Positions 23,301-33,894 of a stretch of DNA of 64,000 nucleotides are shown here, one piece after another. Origin of the DNA: Apostichopus japonicus (taxonomy: Eukaryota; Echinodermata; Holothuroidea; Aspidochirotida; Stichopodidae); the NCBI RefSeq assembly GCF_037975245.1, contig NC_092576.1:37352611-37416610 (forward strand). The letters run 5' to 3'. Below the pieces are notes generated by a model that was given only the letters and a program-made list of their open reading frames with translations, ran no database searches and had not been told where the DNA came from. Position numbers and translations under genes: made by a program. Every line of letters begins with the position of its first letter. Position 1 is the first letter of the stretch.

Positions 23301-26300
23301 TTTGTTTCATTGCAGTGGATCCAGTACCTGCGTTTCCAGTGATCGAAGGATGTAATCACCAGCAGTACTGCGTCTTGGAAAAACAAATTCAAGACGTTTT
23401 AACGTGCACAGTATCAGGAATAAGACCAAAGGTGGCACTCGAATGGAAGGTGTTTAGACAGGATAATACTATTGGTTTTTCAGAACAAACAGTAACGGTT
23501 ACACAAAGAGATAACCGATATGATATTATTTTGAAAGCAAAGCTTGGAATTCCTTCCAAACCGGAAAACAAAATCACTGTAGAATGCGTCGCTGTTGGGG
23601 AAAACGCAGAACACTTCGATCTTTCTACAAAGATTGATGTCATCTTTACAAATGGCAAGTATTTTAATAGATTCAGACCTAACTATTATCGAAAGTTTTA
23701 AATAGTTGATGATCATTTAGTGTAATATTACATGATATGTAATCACTGAAAGCAAATTCGACAACATAACTTTGTAGTTCATAGTGTATAGAAATTAAAA
23801 TTAAATTTGCAATAAAGACTATACAATAACAAAACGATAAATTTGCTGTAACATACAAAAAAATGAAAAAAATAAAATCGCTATATATTGGTAACTTTCA
23901 AAAAATGAACAATAAATTTGATACATATATAGTGGTAACTTCATAACTATTAGAGATATGTTACACATCCAGGCAATATACATTTTGGCATATATATTTG
24001 CAAACAAGGTTATATTTGTTTAATTGTGACTATAAAACGGGTACATGTTTATTCACATGTATTGTATTACAATTCTTCCATTCTAGTACATCCGACGGAA
24101 GAAACATCGGTCAGAATATTCTTAGTACCGGTCGTTGTTGTAGTGGTTGCTGTTGTTACGGTGATTCTCGTAGCTCTGTGCATAATCATGCAAAAAGGTA
24201 TATAAATATATATAATTCGTATTAATATTTTAATGTCATGATTCTCAACTCAAGTATACAGTAATATATGCGTTACATAAATGTGTGTTCCACCAACAGT
24301 TTTCCACCATAAACACTTCATAACATCTTCATCAAGTTATTTAATCGATCTTTAAGCTATTTCTGTAGCTCTTAGTTGATTTTTTTTTGTCTCGTTTCTT
24401 TTAAGAACTTGCATTGGATATAAGTCATACCAGGGAGGTAAAACTGTTTTTACCTCCACTGTCATACGGCATCAACAATAAAATCAATCTGCTAATGATT
24501 GATTTTGCTAAGTCTTGAAAAATTGATAGTATACCACTAGGAATTCTATTTCTTATATCAAATGTTTCAAAGTTACGTCAGTCAAATGATATCGCCTACA
24601 TTAACATCGTCACAGAAAAGTATCGAATTGCGCAACTGTAGATTTGTACTAGAATGGACAACGGTAATGGTGTATGTATGCCCTTTTAAACAATTTTGCA
24701 GAGCTAATAGTTAAAATAACAAAATATAATGTAGCTTCCTTTCACTTTCAGTAAGAAAACGAAATATGAAAAAGAAGCTGCATACCGGCAATCTAGAAGA
24801 GGTAAATATATATCTGCGTACGGTGTTTAGTAGTAATGTATGGACATTAATTTGAGCGGTTGTAGTAATTAATTGGATACTTTGGAGGTTCTGACCTTTT
24901 ACACGACATAATTTATTGTTTTGAAAGCAGAAATATAAATATTATGAGAGACTTAATTACGCAAGATATGTGGTACTAGTATATTAAGTAGTTATCAAAT
25001 TGTGAATATTTTAAAATAATGTTCATGTAATCGCTTCCAAGATTTCAAATGTCTACAATTCAGAATACAACATCCATACACTTGATACTAACGCATATGC
25101 ACATCTTTGTTCTTTTACAGACATTGCCAATGATGAAAAAAAAAGAGGTGAGGCAGCTATTATTCCTTAACCATTGACAAATGATACTTTAAAATTTGAA
25201 TACACGCACACTGCCAAGGTTAGCTTCAAACCCTGTCAAACCAATTTACATTAATCACATATTTGCTTGACGTTACCTACTTTATATAATATAAATATCA
25301 TAATCGTTAGCTTTAAAACAATTAGTTAAAATTTCAGTCTCCATTTATGTCATATTGATACAAATACTACCACACCGTTTGGAAAAAAACAGTTAATGTT
25401 ATCATGATTCTTACATTATTTAACGGGTTTTAATTTATTACAGAGTTTTCAGAGAAAGAGACTCTTTTCATCGGACAGATAAAATCCAAATACGAACTGC
25501 TTTATGATTCAGTTCAACCAATACCATACATCAAAGACAGGATGTATTGTGTGGACAAGGTATTTGTTAATGGCGGTGTTGAATTTTTTGCTAACATGCC
25601 CGAAGGTGGAGGACAATCGAGGTGGGAAAGCTTAGGAACTTATCAAGATATACTCAGTGAGAAATGTCTAAGCTCTAAACGACAAATTCTTGAAGGCGAA
25701 CCTGGATATGGAAAATCAACTTTAACCTTACAACTGCTTTATGACTGGTGCCAGTCTGTCCACACTTCACCACTAATAAACTTCGACGTTGTGATTTATC
25801 TTCGATTAAGACAGCTAGGTGGAGTTAACTCTATATACAGTGCAATTAGACAATTCATCCTTCCGAAAGATTCAAACATTAATGATGAGGATGTAAAAGA
25901 GATGCTTCATAGCATGGATTCCGTGCTGGTTTTGTTAGATGGTTTTGATGAGTATCCGGATCAAGACAGTGCAGAAACAGACATCTTTCATATTTTGAAA
26001 AAGAACATGCTGCAGGGAATTAAAGTAGTTCTAACAACAAGAGTATCGTGCTTACCGAAAGATTTTGCACCACGCACTGAACGTGTTCGGCTTCAAGGGT
26101 TTGATGAGGCAGCCCACAGAACCTACATACGTAAAGCTGTTGTTGGAGAAGATGATAAAGCAGTTGAAAATTTAATGCGAAAACTACAGAAAAATCCACT
26201 TCTTGATGATCTGTGTCAAGTTCCATTATTTTTTGTCATGTTTGCTCACATAACGTACGATAATGAAAAGATGATAACATTCAATTCAGTAACTAGTTTT

Positions 26301-29300
26301 TTTCGCTATATGATATCTTGCTTCCATAGTCATATGAGAATTAAAATGAAAGACGAAAACGTACAGAAATTTGAACTGTTAGAAAACGACCATAAGGCTC
26401 TTGACAAAATTGCTTTTGAAGCGTTAAGTAGAAAAAAACAGAAAATAGTTTGGGACAAAGAAAAACTTCGTAATCAACTAGGTTGTGAATTTTACGATCG
26501 GTATTTTCGCATTGGCATCCTTGTTGAAGAAGAAGTTCTAGATATAGCGGATGAAGTAAGTGACGAAAGTCATATTCAGTACAAAAAGGAGGTGAGATTT
26601 TATCACAAACTCTTCTGCGAATGGTATGCTGCATATTATGTTGCAGAATGTTTGTCTGCTACCAGCACTGAAAATGTACACAGTTTTCTGGACAAATTAG
26701 ATCCATTTGAATTACAATATGTATATCGATTTGTGTGTGGTCTTGACAAGATTGCGGCCGAAAAAGTTATTCAGTACCTGCAAAGTAAAGACGATGGGAA
26801 AAAGTTCGCAGTGTTGTGCATGCTTGAACAAGAAGAGAAAACTGAAAACTTTATAAAGAGAGTATCTGATTTGGTGTCTTCTGGTGTTACATCCATTGGT
26901 AGTGATGAGAGTAAACTGCTGCAGAGGTCTACGCTACAAATCCTGGGTGTTGCATCGAAACACAAGGTACATTTTCAAATCAATAAATGTTCGTCTTGTC
27001 ACCAACATTACCTAAATGGGAACAGTATGAAAATGTTAGAATGATAACATGATCAAATGACATATTTAATTAACTTCTACCCGGAAACCTCACTTTGACG
27101 ATCTTTAATTTGCATGATACAAAATGTATTTCAATATTTTTAATTATTGTATTGCATCAAACATAAAGTAATATATATGATATATATTATAAAAACAAGA
27201 GAACAGAAGTTGCAGGATATTATGCGAATGTCTGCCATTCAAAATTAATTTACGTCTGTAAATGAGCATGTCTCTATTGATTAAGCTATTACATATTAGC
27301 TTAGAAATATATACTTTAAGGAATTAACCTCGCACAATCAATGACCACCAAATAATGTTCAGCTCACTTCTATGAGAGTGGGATCCTAAACTTTTGCGAC
27401 ATTCAAGCGAACATGCAGTTTGTGGTCGTTGGTGATACACATACAAACTTTATTTATTTGAAATCACGTTTAGATACCCGTGTCCTGTCTGGTACTAGAC
27501 AAGTCTTTTGCCAATGCAGACCAAAATGAAATCACGCTGAAATCTGGGCTGCGTGTGCCTATCATGCTACTCCTGGAGAAGCTAGAAATCAGAATGGAGA
27601 AGGGAAGAGAGGTTACGCAAGAAGAACTGTTAAGTGTGTGGAGATATGTACAGCAGTGTCAGAAGTTGAAGCGATTGTCGTAAGTATTATACAAATATTG
27701 CATAAATATACATAAAAAGGCCTGTAAGACATTTTGTCAAAGGCAGGGAAAAGTTCAATAAATACAATGTTAAGTGGGATACAAACTTTAAACACATGTG
27801 CACTAAGGGTTTTATAGTAGATCATGATGCTGTCATTCCAGCTTTTATACATAAATAACATTAAAATAGCTTCGTAAGTATTACACAAACATAATTAAGC
27901 CTGTAAGACATTTGGAATCAACTTCAGAGGCAGGAAAAAGTTCAATAATTCCAAAGTTAAATGTGATATAAACATTAAACACATGTGTACATACGATTTT
28001 ATAGTACATCCTGATGCTGTCAAGTTAAATTTTGAACATGAAATACAATTTAAAAAAATATAATCTGCTAGGAAAACTAGAACTTTCAGCGCCAGATTTC
28101 TATGCATACATATTGATGTTTGGTGCATATAGAATTGTATCCATATATACTTACAAACTGAATATATGGTTGTAAAGTAAAAACTTCAGTTAGACATATG
28201 TATAAGCAGTTGAGTATAAACTTGGTATATTAACTAACACTTTCAGAAACCAAGAAATACGTTTGGAGTCCACGAAATATTTTCGGAGAAAATTCATGTA
28301 CTTCACAAACTTCATTTTGCAATATCTTTGTATTAATATTTTATTGCAACTCGTGTGAATAAGTTACTGATTTAAATAAAACATTGCATGGATACCCATG
28401 TCCCATTATTGTTTTTTAACATAAAATTAACATATGTTTACGTCTGTCTATAGCATTTAGTCAATGCTATTGCATGTACTAATTTTTCTTATACTTAAGA
28501 AGTACCGTGCAGTCAAAATAACATACGTAAGTCCCACAAATGAAGATATGTGTCTACATGTTAACTTTTAAACTGTTATATTTTATTCACAGATTTATTG
28601 ACTGTTTCTTGCCTGCGTCTATTCCCGTTGAACAAATTTCGAGTGTTATTAAATCAAGACACCTTAAAGGTAAGACAGATTCAATCAACGGATGAACACA
28701 TCGCAGTCTCTATGTTGTATTTGTGTTCGGTTAACCTTTAACCGAACATTCATGAGCTGCTACTACGATGATTCGAAACCAACATATCTACTTATAGATG
28801 CTTACTCAATAGTACACATAATATTTGAAATAACCAATAAATGTCTAACTTTTGTTTTGCCTAGTCTTTTGGAAGCCCCTTGATTATGAATTTGCCTTAG
28901 AGATTGAAAGTGGCAAATGGAAAATAAATTCTGAAGGGACGTCAAAGTTGTCGGTAAGTACTTTGGTAGCATATGTCGTAATTCATGTTCAAGTTTTCAG
29001 TTTAAATATAATTGTGTTCCACGGTTCACTTTGGATATGCCTCCTCCATGTATTCATCTAAGTTTCGTTAAATGTATTCTCATTAATCTCATCTAAGGAA
29101 ATTAAATTGCTATAGTGCTGAAATGATCACCCCTGTAACATGATACTACAAGACTGGAAAATAAGTAGCAAGAATAAGTACCACGTCAGTTGTTTCCGTA
29201 AATGTTATTGAAATTACTATTTTATATCATTCATCATCGGAATTCTTGCTTCCATTTGTTGTTGTGGCCGCTGAAAATGTTGCATTTTTGTTTGTTCCGA

Positions 29301-31531
29301 CGCTTAAGGGTTCAATGAATCTACTTACATTAACAACGTATACATACTCGTGTATTTATCGTTCACATGTTTTTTTTTTTATCTAGTTCGTTGGTATCCA
29401 TGTCTCGTAATATATTAATAACATATGTACAAAGCAGGTATATTCATTTACTGCTTGACTTTATAAAGTAACTTCATTTTGTTATCAGACTGAGGACCGT
29501 CAGAGCTTACATAAACTGATGTCAAATACAGTAACGCTAAGCAAAGATGACAGTAAACATTTCCAAGGATATATGATAGAGCTCTTACACAATGCATCTT
29601 GTCACAAAGTACGTATCATCCTAATATGTATTTTAATTTCTTCACTATAAAATATAATAGAACCTGTACTATTAACATGTTAATATGCCAAACCTTGTCA
29701 TGTGTCTAGCAACACGCATACCTACCCAAATTTCATAGTAAATCGTATAGGTCAGAAATTGCTTGAAGCTTTTCAAACAGATTAAGCCAGCTAATTAAGG
29801 TTGTTTATACACTGTAATTATTCAATTATTTTTGTTCTATAGTAGATTAATATTGCACTTTGTTAAAAAAAAAAAAAAAAAAAAACATAGTATGGAATAT
29901 CTTACAGTAACGTAGAGTATTTAGGAATGTAACAAAAAAAGTAAAATTCACACCGTAGCTTCTTATTTCCTTTCTGTAGATTCCTATATACTGTGTGAAT
30001 TTGGCAAACGCTTTTAAAGAGCTCGATGTAGATGGGAATATTATCCTCTGCTCTGGTCTCTCTCTACCAATCCTCACATCACTAGAGATACTGGATATAC
30101 AAACAGAGAAAGGCAGGAAAATAGGTCAAAACGAAGTGAATGCAACGTTAGAGTACATACAGTATTGCCCAAGATTCAGGCAGTTGATGTAAGACCATTA
30201 CTAAGTTCATGAGAGTAACAGACATGTAAACTTTGTCATCTAAAATCAGCAATATTTGAACATTGTTGTGATTATTTTAAATATAAGCGTCTCTGGAATC
30301 GTGGACTTAAAGAGTAAGCTATCTTACCATAACTCAAAACAATCACATTGATATGTGGAAGCGATACAGGCAAACAAATATTTAACAAACATTGCCTTAC
30401 TGTACAGAAACACGCGATTAGAGCTATTCTGCGTCCTCTGTATAACTCAATTTCTTGTTTTATTTATTGGTTTCTGAAACAGGTTTGATGGCTGCTTGCT
30501 GCCGAGTTCTGTCTCTTTGGGCCCTTCTTTGTCAAAATTGGAATCAAAGAATATTAACGGTATAGTACAGTATAGTCCTCAGTATTCTCTTTCGTTCTGA
30601 ACAGCATACTCGGAGATATATTACATTAATCAGTGTCTTTGTTAGTCCGGTACCTTACCTGTTTTCAGCTATTCTTGGACGTATTCGTAGAGATTTAGAA
30701 CTTATTGAAATGATTATTTTTTTCTTTCTTTACACCTAGTTTTCTGCTTTCCCGACGGGCGAGAAGGGCGCCACTACAAGCTACATTTCCAGTCTGGTCA
30801 TTGGCTGCTGGATCCTGGAACTTCTTCCGTTTTTCCGGTAATTAAATTACTGTTTTCCTTATTTGCGTACCCTCCACATGATTAGTATTGCGGTAATTAC
30901 TGTGGAATTCGGTTCTATTAAAGTCCTGTTCAATATCCACTGCATTGTGTTGTATGTGGAAAATGACACCATTGTGCCGTTGTGGCAATTCTGTGATACT
31001 CCGACAGAACGCCATACCTGAAACAGCGCGACTTTATAATTGATACTGGAATTTGTTTTTTAGAGCGTTTGATGTAAGATATTGTATACTTGGTTTCTGC
31101 GTCCTCTTATAAGGGTCACACAAAGCTTCTTTTGATACAACGAAACATAGCTTCAACCAATATCCGCGGTCACTAAAGTCACATATTGAGATTGATCATC
31201 AAGTTGAACAATCAAGTTGAACAATTAGTGAACGCATTTGATCATCAAGTTAAACAATAAACGCACTTAAAACAAAACTATAACGCGGCTGTCCGAGTCA
31301 AATGATAAAACGAGCTAAAAGCTGTAAAATGTTTCTGTTTTATGAATCTCTTTAATGTCGTAGAGGTTATGCTAAATTTACAATCATTCATTTATCGTCG
31401 CATTCTGTTGATACATTCTGTTACTATTTGATAATTATAATTATATAATCGGTGGTTTTGAATTCCTGATAATTATGACAAATAATGTGTTTTTTCTTTC
31501 CTTACAGTTAAAGCCATTGGAGAGGTATTGA
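20337..31531 (+). CDS. Ig-TM-NACHT receptor gene with A-B-C-D module tail
   Basis: Joined exons: 20337-20397, 20673-20990, 22165-22824, 23316-23654, 24087-24197, 25121-25147, 25444-26966, 27474-27679, 28593-28669, 28865-28953, 29489-29608, 29980-30188, 30483-30559, 30740-30837, 31508-31531. They total 3939 nt, exactly 1313 codons including the stop, and every junction keeps phase. Predicted order: signal peptide (1-20), Ig1 (21-126), Ig2 and Ig3 (127-346), Ig4 (347-459), one membrane helix (about 470-493), NACHT with Walker A at 590-598 and Walker B at 669-675, then repeat modules to 1312. It should be a type I plasma-membrane protein with ligand binding outside and NTP-dependent assembly inside (inference from the domain families). 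A 50-nt exon (24752-24801) must be skipped for this frame. It could instead be two adjacent genes, but phase continuity argues against that. Confidence 0.75.
20673..20990 (+). CDS. Exon 2: Ig-like domain 1 (V-like)
   Basis: Acceptor 'CCATTCACAG' and donor GTATGT frame 318 nt, phase 1-1. It encodes a V-like fold with 'IIQCAF' (first core Cys), 'ITWYD' (core Trp) and 'GSLVIRNVSINHESDF'. Where the second core Cys is expected (after 'ESDF') the sequence reads RVTKI, so the usual disulfide is missing. There is an N-glycosylation site at NVS. Confidence 0.82.
22165..22824 (+). CDS. Exon 3: Ig-like domains 2 and 3 in one exon
   Basis: Acceptor 'ATTATCTACAG', donor GTAAGG, 660 nt, phase 1-1. The first half holds an Ig domain with 'LNCFVSASRPAVNLRW' and 'LIVCEA'. 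The second half holds another with 'LPCVN', 'IVWRR' and 'EGRYTCIYDD'. Both have core Cys-Trp-Cys. Other Ig domains here have one exon each, so an intron between domains 2 and 3 was probably lost. N-glycosylation sites include NST, NVT and NIT. Confidence 0.85.
23316..23654 (+). CDS. Exon 4: Ig-like domain 4, with a GC donor
   Basis: Acceptor 'TTCATTGCAG', 339 nt, phase 1-1. The Ig domain shows 'LTCTVSGIRPKVALEW' and 'ITVECVAVG'. To keep phase 1, the exon must end at 23654 before GCAAGT, a GC-AG intron. The nearby GT at 23659 would give phase 2 and destroy the membrane helix frame in the next exon. Confidence 0.8.
24087..24197 (+). CDS. Exon 5: transmembrane helix
   Basis: Acceptor 'CCATTCTAG', donor GTATAT, 111 nt, phase 1-1. 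A short polar stalk ('HPTEETSVR') is followed by about 24 hydrophobic residues starting 'IFLVPVVVVVVAVVTVI' and ending 'ALCIIM', then 'QK'. This is a single-pass type I membrane span placed between the Ig domains and the NACHT exon. Confidence 0.87.
24752..24801 (+). CDS. Exon 6: optional 50-nt cassette exon that breaks the NACHT frame
   Basis: Acceptor 'TTCACTTTCAG' and donor GTAAAT frame 50 nt. In the phase left by exon 5 it reads VRKRNMKKKLHTGNLEE, a basic juxtamembrane tail. The following exons then read TLPMMKKKE and hit a stop about 13 codons into 25444. In another frame it reads KKTKYEKEAAYRQSRR, which would join exon 7 well, but that needs entry phase 2. Options: an alternative exon giving a short receptor, a missing micro-exon, or a 1-2 nt sequence error. 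Confidence 0.55.
25121..25147 (+). CDS. Exon 7: 27-nt juxtamembrane micro-exon
   Basis: Acceptor 'TTCTTTTACAG' and donor GTGAGG frame 27 nt. Joined directly to exon 5 (phase 1) it reads DIANDEKKR and exits in phase 1, matching the NACHT exon. It forms a charged linker between membrane and NACHT. Confidence 0.6.
25444..26966 (+). CDS. Exon 8: NACHT ATPase and first A module
   Basis: One 1523-nt exon (phase 1 in, phase 0 out, acceptor 'TTTATTACAG', donor GTACAT). It starts with a conserved block ending 'QPIPYIKDRMYCVDKVFV'. Walker A GEPGYGKST is at 25695-25721, Walker B LLDGFDE at 25932-25952, a sensor-like 'KVVLTTR' follows, and 'RFYHKLFCEWYAAYYVAECL' is the winged-helix region typical of NLR-type STAND ATPases. 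The end ('KLLQRSTLQILGVASKHK') is the first A module. All nucleotide-binding motifs are intact. STAND proteins oligomerise on ligand-triggered NTP exchange (family knowledge). The ATG at 25542 is not taken as the start, because the paralogue conserves the sequence upstream of it. Confidence 0.93.
27474..27679 (+). CDS. Exon 9: module B, copy 1
   Basis: Acceptor 'CACGTTTAG' and donor GTAAGT frame 206 nt, phase 0-2. It starts IPVS, then 'NEITLKSGLRVP', 'LEKLEIRMEKGREV' and ends 'QKLKRLS'. It aligns with the other B exons, which are 209-212 nt. Confidence 0.82.
27678..28035. repeat. Tandem duplication inside intron 9, including the splice donor
   Basis: Two neighbouring copies (about 27678-27846 and 27873-28035) share 'TCGTAAGTATTA', 'GCCTGTAAGACATTT', 'AAAAGTTCAATAA', 'TTAAACACATGTG' and 'CTGATGCTGTCA'-like blocks. 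The duplicate therefore carries a second copy of the exon 9 donor without its exon. Confidence 0.85.
28593..28669 (+). CDS. Exon 10: module C, copy 1
   Basis: Acceptor 'TTATTCACAG' and donor GTAAGA frame 77 nt, phase 2-1. It encodes FIDCFLPASIPVEQ and on to 'KSRHLK'. The F-x-x-C-x-L-P-x-S pattern is shared with the other C exons, all exactly 77 nt. Confidence 0.8.
28865..28953 (+). CDS. Exon 11: module D, copy 1
   Basis: Acceptor 'TTTTGCCTAG' and donor GTAAGT frame 89 nt, phase 1-0. It encodes 'VFWKPLDYEFALEIESGKW' and a short tail. The L-x-[EQ]-S-G-x-W motif is the module D signature. Confidence 0.8.
29489..29608 (+). CDS. Exon 12: module A, copy 2
   Basis: Acceptor 'TTGTTATCAG' and donor GTACGT frame 120 nt, phase 0-0, 40 residues. 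The end 'IELLHNASCHK' matches the end of the NACHT exon ('LQILGVASKHK') and the gene 2 A exon ('IELLLKASSHN'). Predicted to be helical. Confidence 0.8.
29980..30188 (+). CDS. Exon 13: module B, copy 2
   Basis: Acceptor 'CTTTCTGTAG' and donor GTAAGA frame 209 nt, phase 0-2. It reads 'IPIYCVNLANAFKELDVDG', then 'IILCSGLSLPILTSLEIL', 'TEKGRKIG' and 'RFRQLM'. The 'LP-x-x-TSLE-x-L' stretch faintly recalls the start of a leucine-rich repeat, but no full LRR consensus is present. Confidence 0.85.
30483..30559 (+). CDS. Exon 14: module C, copy 2
   Basis: Acceptor 'TTTCTGAAACAG' and donor GTATAG frame 77 nt, phase 2-1. It reads 'FDGCLLPSSVSLGPS' and on, with the C-x-LP-x-S motif. Confidence 0.8.
30740..30837 (+). 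CDS. Exon 15: module D, copy 2
   Basis: Acceptor 'TTACACCTAG' and donor GTAATT frame 98 nt, phase 1-0. It reads 'VFCFPDGREGRHYKLHFQSG' followed by HW, the module D signature. It is 9 nt longer than copy 1. Confidence 0.78.
31508..31531 (+). CDS. Exon 16: last coding exon with stop
   Basis: Acceptor 'TTTCCTTACAG' is followed in phase 0 by LKPLERY and a TGA. A third module A would be expected here, so this short exon closes the protein after two full modules. Confidence 0.6.
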   Translation, partial: LKPLERY

Positions 31532-32095
31532 TAGAAGTAGATTATACAACGATACAACTCACCTTTTGAATGTGAAGTCCAGGCAATGTATTCCATTCCC
31601 AGGACTGGTGGTATTGTTCAAACATCCACGGAACACCAATCATTGAATCGTACGAACATGATGCCTTTTCTGAATGACAGTTTAACAAAGTATATATCGC
31701 GTGGCGTTTTTGTTTGTAGGTGGTGGACAAGGGGGAAGCATCTTGAAATTCCCGGAAGACGAATTTTTGTAACTTGTGTTCATCGGTAGGCCATTGATGT
31801 CATACGAATTTTATGTGACCTCTTTTCAAAATCTGCCACTGGTTCGGTACTGTCACCTGCTTTCCATTGTACACTGCAGTAGCACATTTTACTAACAGTT
31901 TGTTATCGCTGTATGTTGCAATTGCTTCCATCTTTCCTTATAATCCCTTTCCAAATTCTTGACTAAGACTCCCTTTTTGTTTTTCACTAAAAGAATAATG
32001 TTTTTGCATGTGACCTATATTGGAAATGTTATTTGATGCTATTGTTTATTTCATTGTATTCAATTATATTTCATCTCATCGGAAATTGAAGAGAA

Positions 32096-32101
32096 AATAA
32101 A
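32096..32101 (+). terminator. Poly(A) signal of the Ig-TM-NACHT gene
   Basis: AATAAA about 565 bp after the stop at 31531. The interval is AT-rich with no further exon pattern, giving a plausible 3' UTR. Confidence 0.55.
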
Positions 32102-32119
32102 TGAACTGAATCGAAATTG

Positions 32120-33894
32120 TATGTTGAGATAATATATGATTATACTATTATATTATAATATTATTGAAATACATGTTGCAGCAATATATTACTGTACTAT
32201 ATATTGCATATCTTCTGTAACATTTCTAAGTTGTAACTGTTGTAAAGTATTTTGTTATAATTAAAACAAACACATTGACCAGAGTCTTTAAGTCAAGTTG
32301 AATCATATGTTAAATATTAACGCCTTTCATGTTGTAAGTAAGGTAAACATTGATTCAAGTTTAGGCAGTACGTAAAGCTGAAGAATGTTAGCAATTACAA
32401 CCATTTTCATTGATATGTTGTTATTCTTTAAGATGATAACAATGTAATAATCATCAAGTTCTTCGTTTTCTGAATAAAAACAACATAAATAAACACGAAT
32501 TAAGGTCAGTTTTAATTACTCAATGCCTTTCTTTCCGCTGATTAAGCCACATACCACCTGTTTACCACTAATTGTGTATTCCAAAAATGTAAATCTCTGT
32601 CAAATAATTATTTCAAAAGAGAGCAAACCGACTTTTCATTGATGACAGCTATTTGCACTATTGTAAAGTTTCTTTTGGTTCACCAAATATAGCAGTTTGT
32701 ATATGAAAGAAAGCATGCTCGAATAATACGAAGAAAAAAGCTTTTAATCTATCAAGAAATACGTACTTACGAATGAAAAGGGACACTGTTTCAGATTTCA
32801 CAACAGTGAGGGAAGGTAATAAAAAAAAAATACGTCCTGTGTCACTGATCCGTCGTCCCTGTTTGTATTGCCTCATTAAATTGCATCTGCAACGGTGGTC
32901 AAGTACTGGGTGTCAGTACCCCATATTCGATTATCCTCATTGCAACCACGTTCATGTGGAATGAGTGCCCCACATTTCTGCACGACTATAGATTAGTCTG
33001 ATCCCTGCTTATTACCAACAGTGTCCATCTCCATTCATCTTTAACAAACAACCTGTTAGTTTCGTTGTTTTGAGATGCAATGTTAACTGAACGAAGGATT
33101 ACGCCATGCGTTACTGAAACAAATAATATTCTCATTGCCTCTCATAATTTGGTATATGACTGATTAGTCTGCTAAATGACATCTGTCAGTTTTTTAAACA
33201 TACATACACTTTAATGTTAAGTACATATGGGCTAAATTGTAATTACGAGGCTGTTAACATAAACAACAATAATGTTGCATTAGGTCTTAATCATCTATCA
33301 CATCCACGTAAATGTTGATGTTCCTATTAATGAACATACACATATCACTCATCTCCTTTTACATTTCTCTCCAGAGACGTACGTTATTTTCAAATCAAGG
33401 GGCAGGAAACTTTCTGGTACTGGGGTCGTATATACTTGTTACTTCCTCCAAGGGACAGCTTAGACTGCTAATAATGTACTGCACACACAAGTGATATAAT
33501 TTGTTTTATAACATGTTTTCTGTCATTAAAGGGCTGAGTCCGCACCCAGAATATACAGTGCCAAAAGTATACGTGGTTGCGCCCTTGTTCCAGATTAATT
33601 AGGGGTTTTACTAATACTAAATGCTAGTATGTAATACTAGTTGATACAAAGGAGTTGCACTAGCTATACACATGGGGTGTGATACTTTAACAAAATATTG
33701 GAAAACAAATTACCCACAATTTCGATGTCAATTTGATCACCAAAAATATTTCAAGATTATCCTGACAAAAAGCTTCACGAATAGCAGCAAATAAAACGAC
33801 TCGACAACAACAAACTACTATTTTGCTAGGCTACAACATTACAGCACTGGTTTAACTTTAATGTACCTAATCTTTCCTCTAATTAATAACTGCA
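32120..33894. other. Intergenic, no gene recognised
   Basis: Lies between the two NACHT genes. Short open frames only (32658-32876 minus, 32773-32964 and 33312-33494 plus), with no family signature or splice pattern. Confidence 0.4.

Noticed and set aside
25542-27044. Treating the NACHT frame as an intronless 500-residue protein starting at 25542
   Set aside because: The conserved QPIPYIKDR block lies upstream in the same exon and is also present in gene 2. The frame past 26966 runs into intron, and a proper donor lies at 26967.
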